A DNA stretch of 64,000 nucleotides, from NCBI RefSeq assembly GCF_026339875.1, contig NZ_JAPEPZ010000001.1, forward strand, positions 9,362,001 through 9,426,000, in the 5' to 3' direction. The first letter of the stretch is position 1, and the number at the start of each line of letters is the position of its first letter. This DNA comes from Streptomyces sp. NBC_01571 (GTDB lineage Bacteria > Actinomycetota > Actinomycetes > Streptomycetales > Streptomycetaceae). Shown here one piece after another: positions 1-8,815 of the stretch. The position numbers and the translations under genes are program-made. The notes beneath the pieces are model-generated. The model did no database searches. It worked only from the letters and a program-made list of their open reading frames with translations, and was not told where the DNA came from.

Positions 1-148
1 TGTGGTGGGCACGGATGGCGGTCGCCTCTCGGCGAAAGGCTCCACAGGGCATCAGCCGAACGATCGTCCCTGTGGGCGAGGGTTGAGGCCCGGGGACACT
101 GTTCCCTCCATACCCACGGTTGGTTCAACGGGGAACTACCGGCGGGTG

Positions 149-169
149 TTCCCCCGGGACCAGGGGGAA
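149..169. terminator. weak stem-loop
   Basis: TTCCCCC and GGGGGAA are perfect 7-bp arms around a 7-nt loop. The site lies about 90 bp past the stop of the PHP gene on the minus strand, so it may be that gene's terminator. No other feature or gene is seen in positions 1-260. Confidence 0.3.
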
Positions 170-260
170 GCGGTGATGTGGGTCACCCCGGACGTGAGGC
201 GGAGAGGACCAGCCGCGGTGGCCGCCCGGCGGTGTGGCCCGCGCCCCACGACCACCGCCC

Positions 261-1298
261 TCAGGGCCCTGTCGTGCGCGACGGAGGCGTCCTGTCGCGG
301 GTCCAGGCCAGCAGCTCGTCCGCGGTCCAGGTGGTGATCACCCGCTCGGCGGGCACCCCGCACTCCTCCGCCCGCGCGCAGCCGTGGATCTGCCAGTCGA
401 GCTGACCGGGGGCGTGCGCGTCGGTGTCCACGGAGAACAGCACACCCGCGTCGACCGCACGGCGCATCAGCCGGCGCGGCGGGTCGAGCCGCTCCGGACG
501 ACTGTTGATCTCCACGGCCGTACCGGATTCGGCGCAGGCCGCGAAGACGGCGTCCGCGTCGAACTCCGACTCGGGCCGTCGGCGCCCGGTGAGCAGACGG
601 CCCGTGCAGTGCCCCAGCACGTCCGCGAGCGGGTTGCGCACGGCGGCGATCATGCGGCGGGTCATCGACCGCGCGTCCATGCGCAGTTTGGAGTGCACCG
701 ACACCACCACGACGTCCAGGCGGTCCAGCAGCTCGGGCTCCTGGTCCAGCGACCCGTCGTCGAGGATGTCGCACTCGATCCCCGTGAGCAGCCGGAACGG
801 AGCCCACCGACGATTGAGTTCCCCGACCACCGCCAGCTGTTCGCGCAGGCGCTCGGGGGACAGGCCCCGCGCCACGGTGAGCCGCGGCGAGTGGTCCGTG
901 AGCACCGCCCACTCGTGTCCGAGCCGGGCCGCGGTCCCGCCCATCGCCTCGATCGGGCTGCCGCCGTCCGACCAGTCGGAGTGCAGGTGGCAGTCGCCGC
1001 GCAGCAGGGCCCGCAGCGCTTCACCACCCTGGGCGAGCGGCTCCCCGGCCGTCCGTTCCAGCTTTTCCAGATAGCCGGGCACCCGGCCGTCGAGTGCCTC
1101 CCGCACGACCTGTGCCGTCTTCGGCCCGATGCCCTTCAGCGACTCCAGGGACCCGTCGGCCGCGCGTCGCTCGACCTCGTCACGAGAGAGCCCGGCCAGC
1201 AGGGACTCGGCGGTGCGGAAGGCCCGTACGCGATAGGTGGGGGCCTGGGACCGCTCCAGCAGGAACGCGATCCGGTCCAGGGCCTCGACGGGATCCAT
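261..1298 (-). CDS. PHP domain metal-dependent phosphoesterase
   Basis: The 345-residue protein has an N-terminal helix-hairpin-helix region (LKGIGPKTAQVV, near residue 46) followed by a PHP domain. Metal-ligand motifs are visible in order: GDCHLHSDWSDG, GIECDIL, VVSVHSKL, DVLGHC, EINSRP and SVDTDAH. This is the arrangement of the C-terminal half of bacterial PolX enzymes without the polymerase domain. It is probably a metal-dependent phosphoesterase acting on nucleotides or DNA ends. ATG at 1298 is preferred because AAGGTGG lies just upstream; an in-frame GTG at 1307 is the alternative. The substrate is unknown. Confidence 0.85.
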   Translation of the reverse strand: MDPVEALDRIAFLLERSQAPTYRVRAFRTAESLLAGLSRDEVERRAADGSLESLKGIGPKTAQVVREALDGRVPGYLEKLERTAGEPLAQGGEALRALLRGDCHLHSDWSDGGSPIEAMGGTAARLGHEWAVLTDHSPRLTVARGLSPERLREQLAVVGELNRRWAPFRLLTGIECDILDDGSLDQEPELLDRLDVVVVSVHSKLRMDARSMTRRMIAAVRNPLADVLGHCTGRLLTGRRRPESEFDADAVFAACAESGTAVEINSRPERLDPPRRLMRRAVDAGVLFSVDTDAHAPGQLDWQIHGCARAEECGVPAERVITTWTADELLAWTRDRTPPSRTTGP

Positions 1299-1431
1299 CG
1301 GCGCCACCTTCCACCAGCTCCGCGGGCCCTTCCAGCCTCGCCCAGCCGCCGTGCGCCCGCACGGCGAGGGCGGCTCACCCGGCTGGACGCGCGCCCCCGC
1401 CCACGTGCGGGAATCGATCTACGCTCTACTC

Positions 1432-1671
1432 ATGACCGAAATCGCGAGCCCCCACATCTCCCAACCACGGATCCTGGTGCTCGGGGTACAGCCGGGCACG
1501 CCGCCGTTCCGGATCATGGAGATCGACGGCGAAGTGGTCTGCGAGGCGAGGGCCATCACCGACGTACTCGTGACGGCCGCCGCCTACGGGATCACCGTCC
1601 ACGATCTCGACGACCCGGACGTGGTGCGCTGGGTGGGTGGCGACAAGTTCACGTGGCTCCCGCGCCATTAG
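1432..1671 (+). CDS. small hypothetical protein
   Basis: This 79-residue soluble protein starts MTEIASPHIS and ends KFTWLPRH. It has no signal peptide, membrane segment or motif I recognise. An in-frame frame continues upstream to 1237, but the conserved-looking part starts at the ATG at 1432, in the gap after the divergent PHP gene. No clear ribosome binding site is seen, so it may be leaderless or weakly translated. Composition and codon bias fit a real gene; the function is unknown. Confidence 0.6.
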   Translation: MTEIASPHISQPRILVLGVQPGTPPFRIMEIDGEVVCEARAITDVLVTAAAYGITVHDLDDPDVVRWVGGDKFTWLPRH

Positions 1672-1928
1672 CGGCGGCGGTACGGCACGGGCGGCGGCAC
1701 CGTTACCGGCATCGGTAGCGCCGCCGGTCGGGGGGTGGGGGAGCGCGCGGACCTGCGGGTTCTGCGCCGGTGCGAGCTGTTTCAGGAGGAATGACCCCGC
1801 ACCTCGGTAAAGATCATCAATTGTCGGGAACCGCGCATGGGCCGGCGATCACGAGGGCACGGTTGATCTTGCCGGGCGAGCAGCAGCCGCTCCGGCATCC
1901 CCTCCGTTCCGTCTCCTCGGGAGTCCTC

Positions 1929-2327
1929 ATGTTCCGTGGCTTCGCCGTGCCCGCGTCCCTCCTGGCATCGACCGCGTTCCTCGCCTCCGTCGCGGCGGGT
2001 ACGGCCGCCGCGATCCCCTCGCTCTCCGCGACGTCCCCGGCCTCCGGAGCTTCGCGGGCCGGGGACGTGTGCTTCTGGACCGCGGCCGGACAACACGGCT
2101 CGTCCTGGTGCTACACCCCACCCGGCTATACGGACGTCCCGGAGTTCCTGCACGACAAGGCCGCCTCCTTCCGGTCCAACGCCGACACCGCCGTGTACGC
2201 CATCGACTGGGGCCGCGGCACCTGTTACGCCCGGCTGATCCGGGCGCACGACCTCGCCGACAACTGGCCCTGGGGCGCCCGGCTGGACGGTGTCGCCGAC
2301 ACCACGATGGGCTGCGAGGTCGGCTGA
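1929..2327 (+). CDS. secreted peptidase inhibitor family I36-like protein
   Basis: This 132-residue protein has a clear signal peptide (hydrophobic LASTAFLASVAAGTAAA). The mature domain contains DVCFW, a cysteine in GTCYAR and a C-terminal GCEVG, the pattern of small crystallin-fold Streptomyces proteins grouped with the metalloprotease inhibitor family I36. It is the first of three co-directional genes. The next gene starts 3 nt after its stop and the third is a second I36-like protein. ATG 1929 is chosen because it begins the signal peptide. An inhibitory role is inferred from the family only. Confidence 0.7.
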   Translation: MFRGFAVPASLLASTAFLASVAAGTAAAIPSLSATSPASGASRAGDVCFWTAAGQHGSSWCYTPPGYTDVPEFLHDKAASFRSNADTAVYAIDWGRGTCYARLIRAHDLADNWPWGARLDGVADTTMGCEVG

Positions 2328-2330
2328 CCC

Positions 2331-3035
2331 GTGCGACTCCTTCGCACGCTGTGCGCCACCACGCTGGCGGCCCTCGCGCTGGCCGGCTGCGCCACGACGC
2401 CCGCGCAGCTGACCGCGCCGCCGTTGCCCAGGTCCGAGCGTGACCGGGACGACCTCATCGACGCCGCGCAGCAGGTACTCGTGGACCGTTGCCTGGCCCG
2501 GCAGGGGCTCACCTCGCGCCGCACCTCGGACGGAGAGGACCGCCGACTGCAGGGCGCCCTGTTCGGCCGCGGCCGGCCCGAGCTGGCCGTCACCCTCGCC
2601 ACCGGGTACACCGTCACCGCCCACACGGACGGCTGTCTCGCCGCCGCCCAGCGCGACCTGTACGGGGACCAGGAGCTCTGGTTCCGTACCCGGGTCGTCG
2701 TCGAAAACCTGCGGGCCGAGGCCCAGCAGCGGATGAAGCGCGACACCGGATTCCGTGCGGCGACGGCCCGCTGGACCCACTGCGCCACCCCGGCACACGG
2801 ACCCCGCCCCGACCGCCCCGACCCCGCCGTCTCCGAGCGCTGCGCCCGTGGGAGCGGCCTGGCCCGGTTGCGTACGCGCCTGGAACCGGCCCTGCTGGCC
2901 CGGGTCCGCGCCGAGCGGCGCGGGCTGCTGATCGTCTACCGGCAGCTGCGCACCCGCGCACTGCACCGCGCGGCGGCGCTGTACGCCGAGCGGACCGTTC
3001 CCACCACCCGGAAGAAAGGCAGTACCTCTTCGTGA
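2331..3035 (+). CDS. putative lipoprotein
   Basis: This 234-residue protein has a lipoprotein signal peptide with lipobox LAGC near residue 19, predicting a lipid-anchored extracytoplasmic protein. The rest is charged and mostly helical, with several further cysteines (DRCLARQ, DGCLAA, THCATP, ERCARG) that could form disulfides outside the cell. I recognise no domain. GTG 2331 lies 3 nt after the previous stop, and its own stop overlaps the GTG of the next gene (GTGA at 3032), so translation is coupled. Its place between two I36-like secreted proteins suggests a shared surface role. Confidence 0.7.
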   Translation: MRLLRTLCATTLAALALAGCATTPAQLTAPPLPRSERDRDDLIDAAQQVLVDRCLARQGLTSRRTSDGEDRRLQGALFGRGRPELAVTLATGYTVTAHTDGCLAAAQRDLYGDQELWFRTRVVVENLRAEAQQRMKRDTGFRAATARWTHCATPAHGPRPDRPDPAVSERCARGSGLARLRTRLEPALLARVRAERRGLLIVYRQLRTRALHRAAALYAERTVPTTRKKGSTSS

Positions 3036-3409
3036 ACACCAAGCGCCTCGCGCTCTCCGCCGCAGCGTCCCTGCTGGCCCTGACCGGCTGCCTGGCCCTG
3101 GCCACCCCCGCCGGCGCGGCCGACTGCCCCAGCGGGAACTTCTGCGTCTGGGAGAACGCCAACTTCGACGGCCAGCGTGCCAACTGGTCGGGGGACGACG
3201 GCTGGTGGGAGAGCTGGATCGCCGACACCGACTCCTCGTGGGCCAACCACGGACTGTCGGGACCGGGCGTCAAGGACCACGTCAAGGTCTACGAGAACGC
3301 CTGGCAGGGCGGCGCCATGACCATCTGTCTCGGACCCGGGGAGGAGGTCGGCTACAACGCCGTGGCGAACGACCGCGGCGACTCGCACACCTGGTCCATG
3401 GGCTGCTGA
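3032..3409 (+). CDS. secreted peptidase inhibitor family I36 protein
   Basis: This 125-residue protein has a signal peptide ending near ATPAGAA, then the I36-type mature sequence DCPSGNFCVWENANFDGQ and a C-terminal HTWSMGC. It is a closer match to the I36 crystallin-fold family than the gene at 1929. The GTG start overlaps the stop of the lipoprotein gene (GTGA). A strong stem-loop follows 20 nt after the stop, closing the operon. It is probably an extracellular inhibitor or structural protein; the target is unknown. Confidence 0.8.
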   Translation: MNTKRLALSAAASLLALTGCLALATPAGAADCPSGNFCVWENANFDGQRANWSGDDGWWESWIADTDSSWANHGLSGPGVKDHVKVYENAWQGGAMTICLGPGEEVGYNAVANDRGDSHTWSMGC

Positions 3410-3428
3410 CCGGCCGCCGACCCGCGCA

Positions 3429-3459
3429 GTCCGCCCACGGTGCGAGGCCGTGGGCGGAC
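3429..3459 (+). terminator. rho-independent-like terminator after the I36 operon
   Basis: GTCCGCCCACGG and CCGTGGGCGGAC form a perfect 12-bp stem with a 7-nt loop, 20 nt past the stop at 3409. There is no T tract, as is usual in Streptomyces. Confidence 0.75.
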
Positions 3460-3544
3460 AACCGGCGGTGCGCACGCCCCGGTTGCTGAGGGCGGAGACA
3501 CGTACGGGGGCATGTAGGAGGGGACATGCAACGGGGGACATGTA

Positions 3545-3588
3545 ACGGGGGGTCCGGCCGGGGCGCGAACCCCCACCGGACCCCCCGT
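3545..3588. terminator. stem-loop downstream of GH16
   Basis: ACGGGGGGTCCGG and CCGGACCCCCCGT form a perfect 13-bp stem, with GGGG/CCCC able to pair inside the loop. It lies 25 nt past the GH16 stop (minus strand) and faces the I36 operon, so it may act in both directions. Positions 3506-3551 just before it hold imperfect copies of GGGACATGTAACGG. Confidence 0.65.
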
Positions 3589-3612
3589 CCCCCCGTCCCC
3601 CGAGGTGGACTC

Positions 3613-4848
3613 TCAGCTCACGGACCACTTCTGGTTGGCGGCGCCCGAGCACGTCCAGATCTGCAGCCGGGTGCCGTTGGCCGAGCTGTTGCCCGTCACG
3701 TCCAGACACTTGTCGGCCTGCGGATTCACGATGTCGTTGGCCGCGCTGACGGCCCACTTCTGGTTGGGCCCGCCGGTGCAGTCCCACAGCTGGACGGTCG
3801 AACCGTCCGCCGTACCGCCGCCGGTGACGTCCAGGCACTTGCCCAGTGCGCGGATCGTGCCGTCGGAGGAGACCGTCCACTGCTGGGCCGCGGTGCCGTT
3901 GCAGTCGTAGAGCTGTACGGGCGTGCCGTTGGCGGCGCTCGCCCCGGCCACGTCCACGCACTTGCCGGCGAGACCGGTGATCGGCCTACCGGTGGACCCC
4001 GAACCGTCGCTCGTCGTCACCTTCACCTCGTCCACCACCAACTGCTGCGGGAAGACGGTGGAACCGTCGGGGTCGCCCGGCCAGTAGCCGCCGACCGCCA
4101 GGTTGAGGATCATGAAGAACGGCTTGTTGAACACCCAGGTCTTGCCGCCCAGATCGGCGGGCGTACGCCGCTGGTAGACGTTGCCGTCCACCGACCAGGT
4201 GATCGAGTCGGGGGCCCAGTCGATGGCGAAGGTGTGGAAGGCGTCGGCGAAGGCCTGGCCGCCCGGCAGGGTGTAGCCGGCGCCGATGCCCCCGGATCCC
4301 GAGTATCCGGGCCCGTGGATGGTGCCGTGCACGGTCGAGGGCTCGAAGCCGACGTTCTCCATGATGTCGATCTCGCCCGAGTCGGGCCAGTTGACCGGTG
4401 TGCCGAGCATCCAGAAGGCGGGCCACATGCCCTGCCCGCGCGGGATCTTCATCCGCGCCTCGACGTGGCCGTAGGTGCCGGTGAACTTCCCTGAGGTGTT
4501 CATCCGGGCCGATGTGTACTCGCAACGCCCGTACCAACACTGGTAGTTGCCCGGATTCTCCCGGCGGGCGGTGATCACCAGGTGGCCCTGGCCGTCCAGC
4601 TTCGCGTTGTTGTTGCCGGACGTGTAGTACTGCCGCTCGTGGTTGTTGACGTTGTCGCCGGTCTCGACCTGCCACTTCGAGGAGTCGACGCCGGCGCCGG
4701 AGGGACCGTCGAAGGTGTCGGAGAAGGTGGTGACGGCCGCGACCGCCGTCGGGGGATCCGCCTGGGCGGGTACGACGGCGGCCGCGGTGACGAGCGCTGC
4801 GGACAGCACTCCCAAGAGGCATCTGCGGAGCAGGCGTGGGGAGTTCAA
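3613..4848 (-). CDS. secreted GH16 beta-glucanase with ricin-type lectin domain
   Basis: This 411-residue exported glycosidase has a signal peptide cleaved near AQA-30. The GH16 domain (about 40-275) carries the catalytic signature EIDIME, with E159 as nucleophile, D161, and E164 as acid/base. A C-terminal ricin B-type (CBM13) domain from about residue 288 has three QxW-type repeats (QQW, QKW, QKW). The overall plan is that of Streptomyces endo-beta-1,3-glucanases (laminarinases), which attack fungal or plant glucans outside the cell. It is monocistronic with a terminator downstream and a TGGTCCGGACCA palindrome about 110 bp upstream. The exact linkage specificity cannot be read from sequence. 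Confidence 0.9.
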   Translation of the reverse strand: MNSPRLLRRCLLGVLSAALVTAAAVVPAQADPPTAVAAVTTFSDTFDGPSGAGVDSSKWQVETGDNVNNHERQYYTSGNNNAKLDGQGHLVITARRENPGNYQCWYGRCEYTSARMNTSGKFTGTYGHVEARMKIPRGQGMWPAFWMLGTPVNWPDSGEIDIMENVGFEPSTVHGTIHGPGYSGSGGIGAGYTLPGGQAFADAFHTFAIDWAPDSITWSVDGNVYQRRTPADLGGKTWVFNKPFFMILNLAVGGYWPGDPDGSTVFPQQLVVDEVKVTTSDGSGSTGRPITGLAGKCVDVAGASAANGTPVQLYDCNGTAAQQWTVSSDGTIRALGKCLDVTGGGTADGSTVQLWDCTGGPNQKWAVSAANDIVNPQADKCLDVTGNSSANGTRLQIWTCSGAANQKWSVS

Positions 4849-4955
4849 GACTCTCCCTTCTGTACGGTGCCCCGGGGAAGGGGGCGCCGACTGAGGTGGG
4901 GGGTGCGTGCTTCGCCTCTTGATTTAAGGAGTGAGGTAAGGGGGTGTCAATACTT

Positions 4956-4967
4956 TGGTCCGGACCA
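4956..4967. promoter_or_regulatory. TGGTCCGGACCA palindrome upstream of GH16
   Basis: This is a perfect 12-bp palindrome 108 bp before the GH16 start. It differs by two central bases from the DasR operator core TGGTCTAGACCA and resembles repeats in Streptomyces chitinase promoters. It is a plausible operator for the glucanase; the binding protein is inferred. Confidence 0.45.
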
Positions 4968-4983
4968 GCGCTTCGGGTTGGGT

Positions 4984-5643
4984 TCAGGCCTCCCGGGAGT
5001 CGCGCCGGTTCCGGAAGCGACGGCGTGGGTGCACGGCCCGGCCCATCCGTCGCCCCAGCAGCAGATAACCCACCAGTGCGCCGGTGGTGTTGAGGATGAC
5101 GTCGTCGATGTCGAAGGCACGTCCGGTGATGAACGCGCCCTGGGCCAGTTCCACGAGCAGCATCACCGCCGCGGTGAGCAGCACCACGCGCAGAATCCCG
5201 CGGGTGCGGGGGACGAGGACCGGCAGCAGTACGCCGAAAGGCACACCGAGCAGGATGTTCCCGCCGATCTGCTTCACGGCGTCACGCAGCGCCGGCTGGT
5301 CCAGGTAGGCGCGCAGGGACCGGCCGGGGTGCAGATTGGTGTGGATCAGCGCCTTCGACGCCGGGGACGGCTCCAGGGTCAGCCGGGCCAGGGCGACCGC
5401 GAACCCCACCATGGCCACGAAGGCCAGCAGCATGATCAGCAGCCGGACCAGCAGCGGGAGCGACCTGCGCTGTTCCTTGGCCGGTGCCGTGCGCGCGACC
5501 CGGGCCGGTTTCTTCGGGCGGCGGCGGAAGACCTTCGCCTTGTCCCCGGACGGTGTCTTGCGCTTGCCCTGTGCGGACGCCTTTCCCTTGTCCTGTGGGC
5601 GGCCGGTTTTCCCGGCACGCGTGCCCAACGCCGTACGGATCAC
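4984..5643 (-). CDS. VanZ-like family membrane protein
   Basis: This 219-residue protein has a long basic, Lys/Arg-rich cytoplasmic N-terminus (about 65 residues). It is followed by a transmembrane segment (LLVRLLIMLLAFVAMVGF) and a VanZ-like domain (NILLGVPFGVLLPVL, then VELAQGAFITGRAFDIDDVILNTTGALVGY). GTG 5643 is preferred because GGAGGATCGA sits right before it; a GTG four codons upstream overlaps that site. VanZ-like proteins are of uncertain function, with one member giving low-level teicoplanin resistance. Nothing nearby links this copy to glycopeptides. Confidence 0.85.
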   Translation of the reverse strand: MIRTALGTRAGKTGRPQDKGKASAQGKRKTPSGDKAKVFRRRPKKPARVARTAPAKEQRRSLPLLVRLLIMLLAFVAMVGFAVALARLTLEPSPASKALIHTNLHPGRSLRAYLDQPALRDAVKQIGGNILLGVPFGVLLPVLVPRTRGILRVVLLTAAVMLLVELAQGAFITGRAFDIDDVILNTTGALVGYLLLGRRMGRAVHPRRRFRNRRDSREA

Positions 5644-5713
5644 TCGATCCTCCACGTTTCAACAATTCTCTGGTCGAAGGCTGTTACCCGCAATGCCGTG
5701 CACCACTCCCGGA

Positions 5714-6364
5714 TCAGGTGCCGTAGGTGACGGTCACGTCGGTGAAGCCGAGCGAGTGCAGCAGGCCGTCGAGCATGCTGGTGGTGTTCTGCTCGGCCCG
5801 TGCCGTCAGACGGCTGTCCTTGGCGGCGTCGCCGATGTGCTTCGCCGCGAGTTTCTGCACGGATCGCTCGCTGTTCGGATTGTCGGAGAAGAAGTCGCCG
5901 AGCCGGTCCAGCAGACCGCGCTGTTTGGAGACGGCGTAGGAGCGGTCGGGGTCGAGGGCAGGTTTGCCGAGCACCGCGTGCGGCAGCCGCAGAGTGGCCG
6001 AGGTGCGGTCCGAGTTGACCGTCACGTCGTTCTTGGCGAGCTTCCCGAGGTCGACATACGCGTCGACCGTACCGGCGCCCACGTACAGCGTGCGGGACCC
6101 GCGGATGGCGTCGGGCAGGAACTTCGCGTCCTTCTCCAGGTCCACCACCACCTGGAAGTTTCCCGACGCGGCGTCGTAGCGGCTCATGTCCTGGATCGAC
6201 TGCAGGAGCGCGGGCCCGGAGCGGTCGTGCGTCTCCGTGCCGAACAGATCGCGCAGTCCCGGGAGAACGGCCAACCGCAGCCCGGCGAACAGCACCACGA
6301 GCACCAGTACCACGGCGGTGATCACCTTGGCCCACACGGGCATGCGTTTGATGGACGTCGTCAT
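5714..6364 (-). CDS. DUF4230 domain protein, membrane anchored
   Basis: This 216-residue protein has one N-terminal membrane anchor (VWAKVITAVVLVLVVLFAGL) and an extracytoplasmic domain of the DUF4230 type (LLQSIQDMSRYDAASGNFQVVVDLEKD then YVGAGTVDAYVDLGKL). ATG 6364 has AAGGAGGG 8 nt upstream, which decides against a longer frame. It is co-directional with the VanZ gene but 70 bp before it, so they may be co-transcribed. The molecular role of DUF4230 is not established. Confidence 0.8.
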   Translation of the reverse strand: MTTSIKRMPVWAKVITAVVLVLVVLFAGLRLAVLPGLRDLFGTETHDRSGPALLQSIQDMSRYDAASGNFQVVVDLEKDAKFLPDAIRGSRTLYVGAGTVDAYVDLGKLAKNDVTVNSDRTSATLRLPHAVLGKPALDPDRSYAVSKQRGLLDRLGDFFSDNPNSERSVQKLAAKHIGDAAKDSRLTARAEQNTTSMLDGLLHSLGFTDVTVTYGT

Positions 6365-6663
6365 GTCGACGGCCCTCCTTCCTGCTCCCCGGATGCCCGC
6401 CAATCCCGTTGATAGACCCTTCCGTTGCCGAGTCGATGTCGGTGCAGGGGGCACGGGTTTCCGTTGCGGGGCAGGGGAAGGGAAGGCATAGGGGGCGGGG
6501 CAGGAGGGGCGAGCCCCCTGCCCGCTGTCCTCACGGTGCGCGGTGCACGGTGCACGGTGTGCCGACGGAGCGCCGCTCCCGCCTGGCATACGCCGTCGGT
6601 CCGCCCGCACGCCGCGTGCTCCGGGGTGCACGCGGCCACTGCCGGACGGCACGGAGCAACCGC
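6365..6663. other. gap without a supported gene
   Basis: No coding region is supported between the DUF4230 start and the ribosomal protection gene. A short direct repeat (GGTGCACGGTGCACGGTGTG) lies near 6541-6560. Open frames crossing it lack start signals. Confidence 0.5.
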
Positions 6664-6730
6664 CGGGCTATACGCGCCAGTCGCCGCCGGACTACACGCG
6701 CCGGTCGTCGGGCTACAGGCGCCGGTCGCC
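6664..6730. repeat. three imperfect 21-24 bp tandem repeats
   Basis: Three copies of CGGnCTAnACGCGCCnGTCG(T/C) lie end to end. They overlap the last six codons of the ribosomal protection gene. Read on the plus strand they would spell [23 protein letters not shown], like the tail of a proline/tyrosine-rich protein, but no gene is supported there. Confidence 0.55.
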
Positions 6731-8569
6731 CGACGGGCGTGACCACCAGACCCCCTCGCCGTGGGTGAGGCCCGGCAGCCGCAGCTCGATGTCCCGCACC
6801 CGCCGGGCCGGCAGCTCGCCGGTCACCAGCCAGGAGGTTCGTCCGCCGGTGGTCTCCCCGAACTCCGCTCCCAGTGCGGCGAGTCGCGCGGTCACCGGGG
6901 CGAGCGCGTCGAGCGGGACCTCCACTTCGAAGGTGTGGCAGGGCTCGTACACCCGCGTCCCCGCCCGCTCCAGCGCGCGCCGCAGCACGATGGGGGTGAG
7001 GCCCCGGAAGTCGGCGGCCGTGCTGAGCGGCGCTACGAATCCGGAGCGGATCAGGGTGACCCGGTAGTCCGTCACCGGCCGGTCGTGCGGACCGGTGAGC
7101 AGGGTCGCGTGGACGGTGTCCTCGATCGCCTGGTGGAAGGCGCGGGGAAGGGCGCCGAGTTCGGTCTCGTATGTGAACACTCCGCCCGAACCGAGCGGTC
7201 CCGGCCCGATGCGCAGGCCCACGGTCGCCCAGAACCCGAGGTGACCGTGACGCTGGATCTCCTCGCACGCCTCCCCGGTGCCGTCCGGCCGCTCCAGGAA
7301 CCGCACCCGGCTCGGTTCGAACTCCGCCTCGATGCCGAAGTCCTGGGCGAGCGTGGCCGCGAGGACTTCCAGCTGGACCTCGCCGTAGAGGAGCAGCGAG
7401 GTGGCGCCGGACGGGGCGGGGCGGGCCCGCAGCAGCGGGTCCTGGTCGGCCAGGGCGAGCAGTGCCGCGCGCAGCGGGGCCGCCTGGTGCGGGTGCTTCG
7501 CCCGGACCACCGTCTCCAGCGTCGGTGCGGCGAACTGCGGCGCACGGTCGGTGGCGTCGCCGAGCCGGTCGCCGACGCGGACACCGCTCACGCCGCGGAG
7601 CGCGGCGATGTCGCCCGGGGTGAGGGCGATCGCCTCGGGCCGCCCGACGACGTCCAGTTCACGTGCGCGGCCGGGCACCGGGGAGGTGCGACCGTCGGCC
7701 TCGCGCCGCACGAACGTGAGACGCTGACGGGGCGTCACCCGGCCCGCGTACAGACGCAGATAGGCCGTGCGCTCGCCGCCGGGGCCGGGCCGTACGGCGA
7801 AGACCGTGCCGCGGGGCGGGCCGGAGTCGGGAGCCGTCGCGCGTGGCACCATCCGGACCAGCGCCTCGACGAGCTCGGGAACACCCTGGCCGCCCAGGGC
7901 GGAACCGAAGAGGACCGGATGGAGGGAGCCGTCGGCGGTGCGCGCGGTGAGGGCGGCGTCCAGCGCGTCCGGGGTCGGCGGGGGACCGTCCACGACCGCG
8001 GCGAGCACGTCCGCGTCCACCTCCGCGAGCGTACCGATCGCCGCCTCGTCCAGCGGACGCGGTACGACACGGGCGTGGGGTCCGCCGATGTCCCGCACAC
8101 GGGTGAGCGGGACGACGAACGGGGTGAGACGGCGTCGGACGTCGTCGAGGAGCGCCTCCTCCCGCGCTCCCGCCCGGTCGATCTTGTTGACGAACACGAG
8201 CGTGGGCAGCCGGAGTCGTCGCAGGGTCCTCATGAGCACGCGGGTCTGCGCCTGGACGCCCTCCACGGCGGAGAGCAGCAGCACGGCGCCGTCCAGGACC
8301 TCCAGGGCCCGCTCGACCTCGGCGATGAAGTCGGAGTGGCCAGGGGTGTCGATCAGGTTGATCTGGACGTCCCCGGCCGTGAAGGCGGCGACGGCCGAGC
8401 GGATGGTGATTCCGCGCCGGCGCTCGATCTCGCCGTCGTCGGTGCGGGTGTCGCCCGCGTCGACGCTGCCGAGCCGGTCGAGGGCGCCGCCGTCGAACAG
8501 CAGCCGCTCGGTGAGGCTGGTCTTACCTGCGTCGACGTGGGCCAGAATGCCGATGTTCAGGGTGTGCAT
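6713..8569 (-). CDS. tetracycline-type ribosomal protection GTPase (Otr(A)/Tet(M) family)
   Basis: This 618-residue EF-G paralogue has a GTPase domain with P-loop [24 protein letters not shown] and NKID all intact. EF-G domains II-V follow, including the C-terminal domain that in this family displaces tetracycline from the 30S decoding site. It is closer to Otr(A)/Tet(M)-like proteins than to housekeeping EF-G, and a little short (usual 640-660). The ATG at 8569 lies inside the frame of a short upstream ORF behind a WhiB7-like promoter, which suggests antibiotic-induced expression. No tetracycline biosynthesis gene is in the window, so this is likely intrinsic resistance or ribosome rescue. 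Confidence 0.85.
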   Translation of the reverse strand: MHTLNIGILAHVDAGKTSLTERLLFDGGALDRLGSVDAGDTRTDDGEIERRRGITIRSAVAAFTAGDVQINLIDTPGHSDFIAEVERALEVLDGAVLLLSAVEGVQAQTRVLMRTLRRLRLPTLVFVNKIDRAGAREEALLDDVRRRLTPFVVPLTRVRDIGGPHARVVPRPLDEAAIGTLAEVDADVLAAVVDGPPPTPDALDAALTARTADGSLHPVLFGSALGGQGVPELVEALVRMVPRATAPDSGPPRGTVFAVRPGPGGERTAYLRLYAGRVTPRQRLTFVRREADGRTSPVPGRARELDVVGRPEAIALTPGDIAALRGVSGVRVGDRLGDATDRAPQFAAPTLETVVRAKHPHQAAPLRAALLALADQDPLLRARPAPSGATSLLLYGEVQLEVLAATLAQDFGIEAEFEPSRVRFLERPDGTGEACEEIQRHGHLGFWATVGLRIGPGPLGSGGVFTYETELGALPRAFHQAIEDTVHATLLTGPHDRPVTDYRVTLIRSGFVAPLSTAADFRGLTPIVLRRALERAGTRVYEPCHTFEVEVPLDALAPVTARLAALGAEFGETTGGRTSWLVTGELPARRVRDIELRLPGLTHGEGVWWSRPSGDRRL

Positions 8570-8636
8570 GTGTGGTCGAGTCCTCGGGGGCTGTCGTCCG
8601 GCAGGGGCGCTGAGACGTTCCGAGGAATCGGCACAT
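8523..8636 (-). CDS. possible 37-residue leader ORF before the ribosomal protection gene
   Basis: An ATG at 8636 follows GGGAGAACGAC and opens a 37-codon frame ([12 protein letters not shown]...). It runs across the ATG of the resistance gene in another frame and stops 44 nt inside it. Ribosome stalling on such leaders is a known way to induce ribosomal protection and erm genes. Here it is supported only by its SD sequence, position and the WhiB7-type promoter. Confidence 0.4.
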   Translation of the reverse strand: MCRFLGTSQRPCRTTAPEDSTTHAHPEHRHSGPRRRR

Positions 8637-8672
8637 GTCGTTCTCCCGAGGGTGAGGGATGCGGGCGGGGTC

Positions 8673-8711
8673 ATCATGACGTGCGGCCGGTGACGCTGCG
8701 CAACCGGTTTT
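8673..8711 (-). promoter_or_regulatory. WhiB7-type promoter of the ribosomal protection gene
   Basis: On the minus strand AAAACCGGTTGCGC (8711-8698) matches the A-tract plus GGTTG pattern that marks WhiB7-dependent promoters. A -10 like CATGAT lies about 19 nt further. Transcription would begin about 30 nt before the leader ORF. WhiB7 itself is not in the window. Confidence 0.5.
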
Positions 8712-8815
8712 CTCCCGGTGGGGCACCCCGTCGGGGCCCAGTACGATGAAGCACGCATCCCGGGTCGATCATGCCAGCCGGCGGCGCACCCGGTTCGATC
8801 TTGCGAGGAGCGGTC

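Noticed and set aside
6543..7067. plus-strand frame with PPGYTR-like repeats
   Set aside because: Mostly antisense to the ribosomal protection gene and lacks a start signal; only the repeat was kept.
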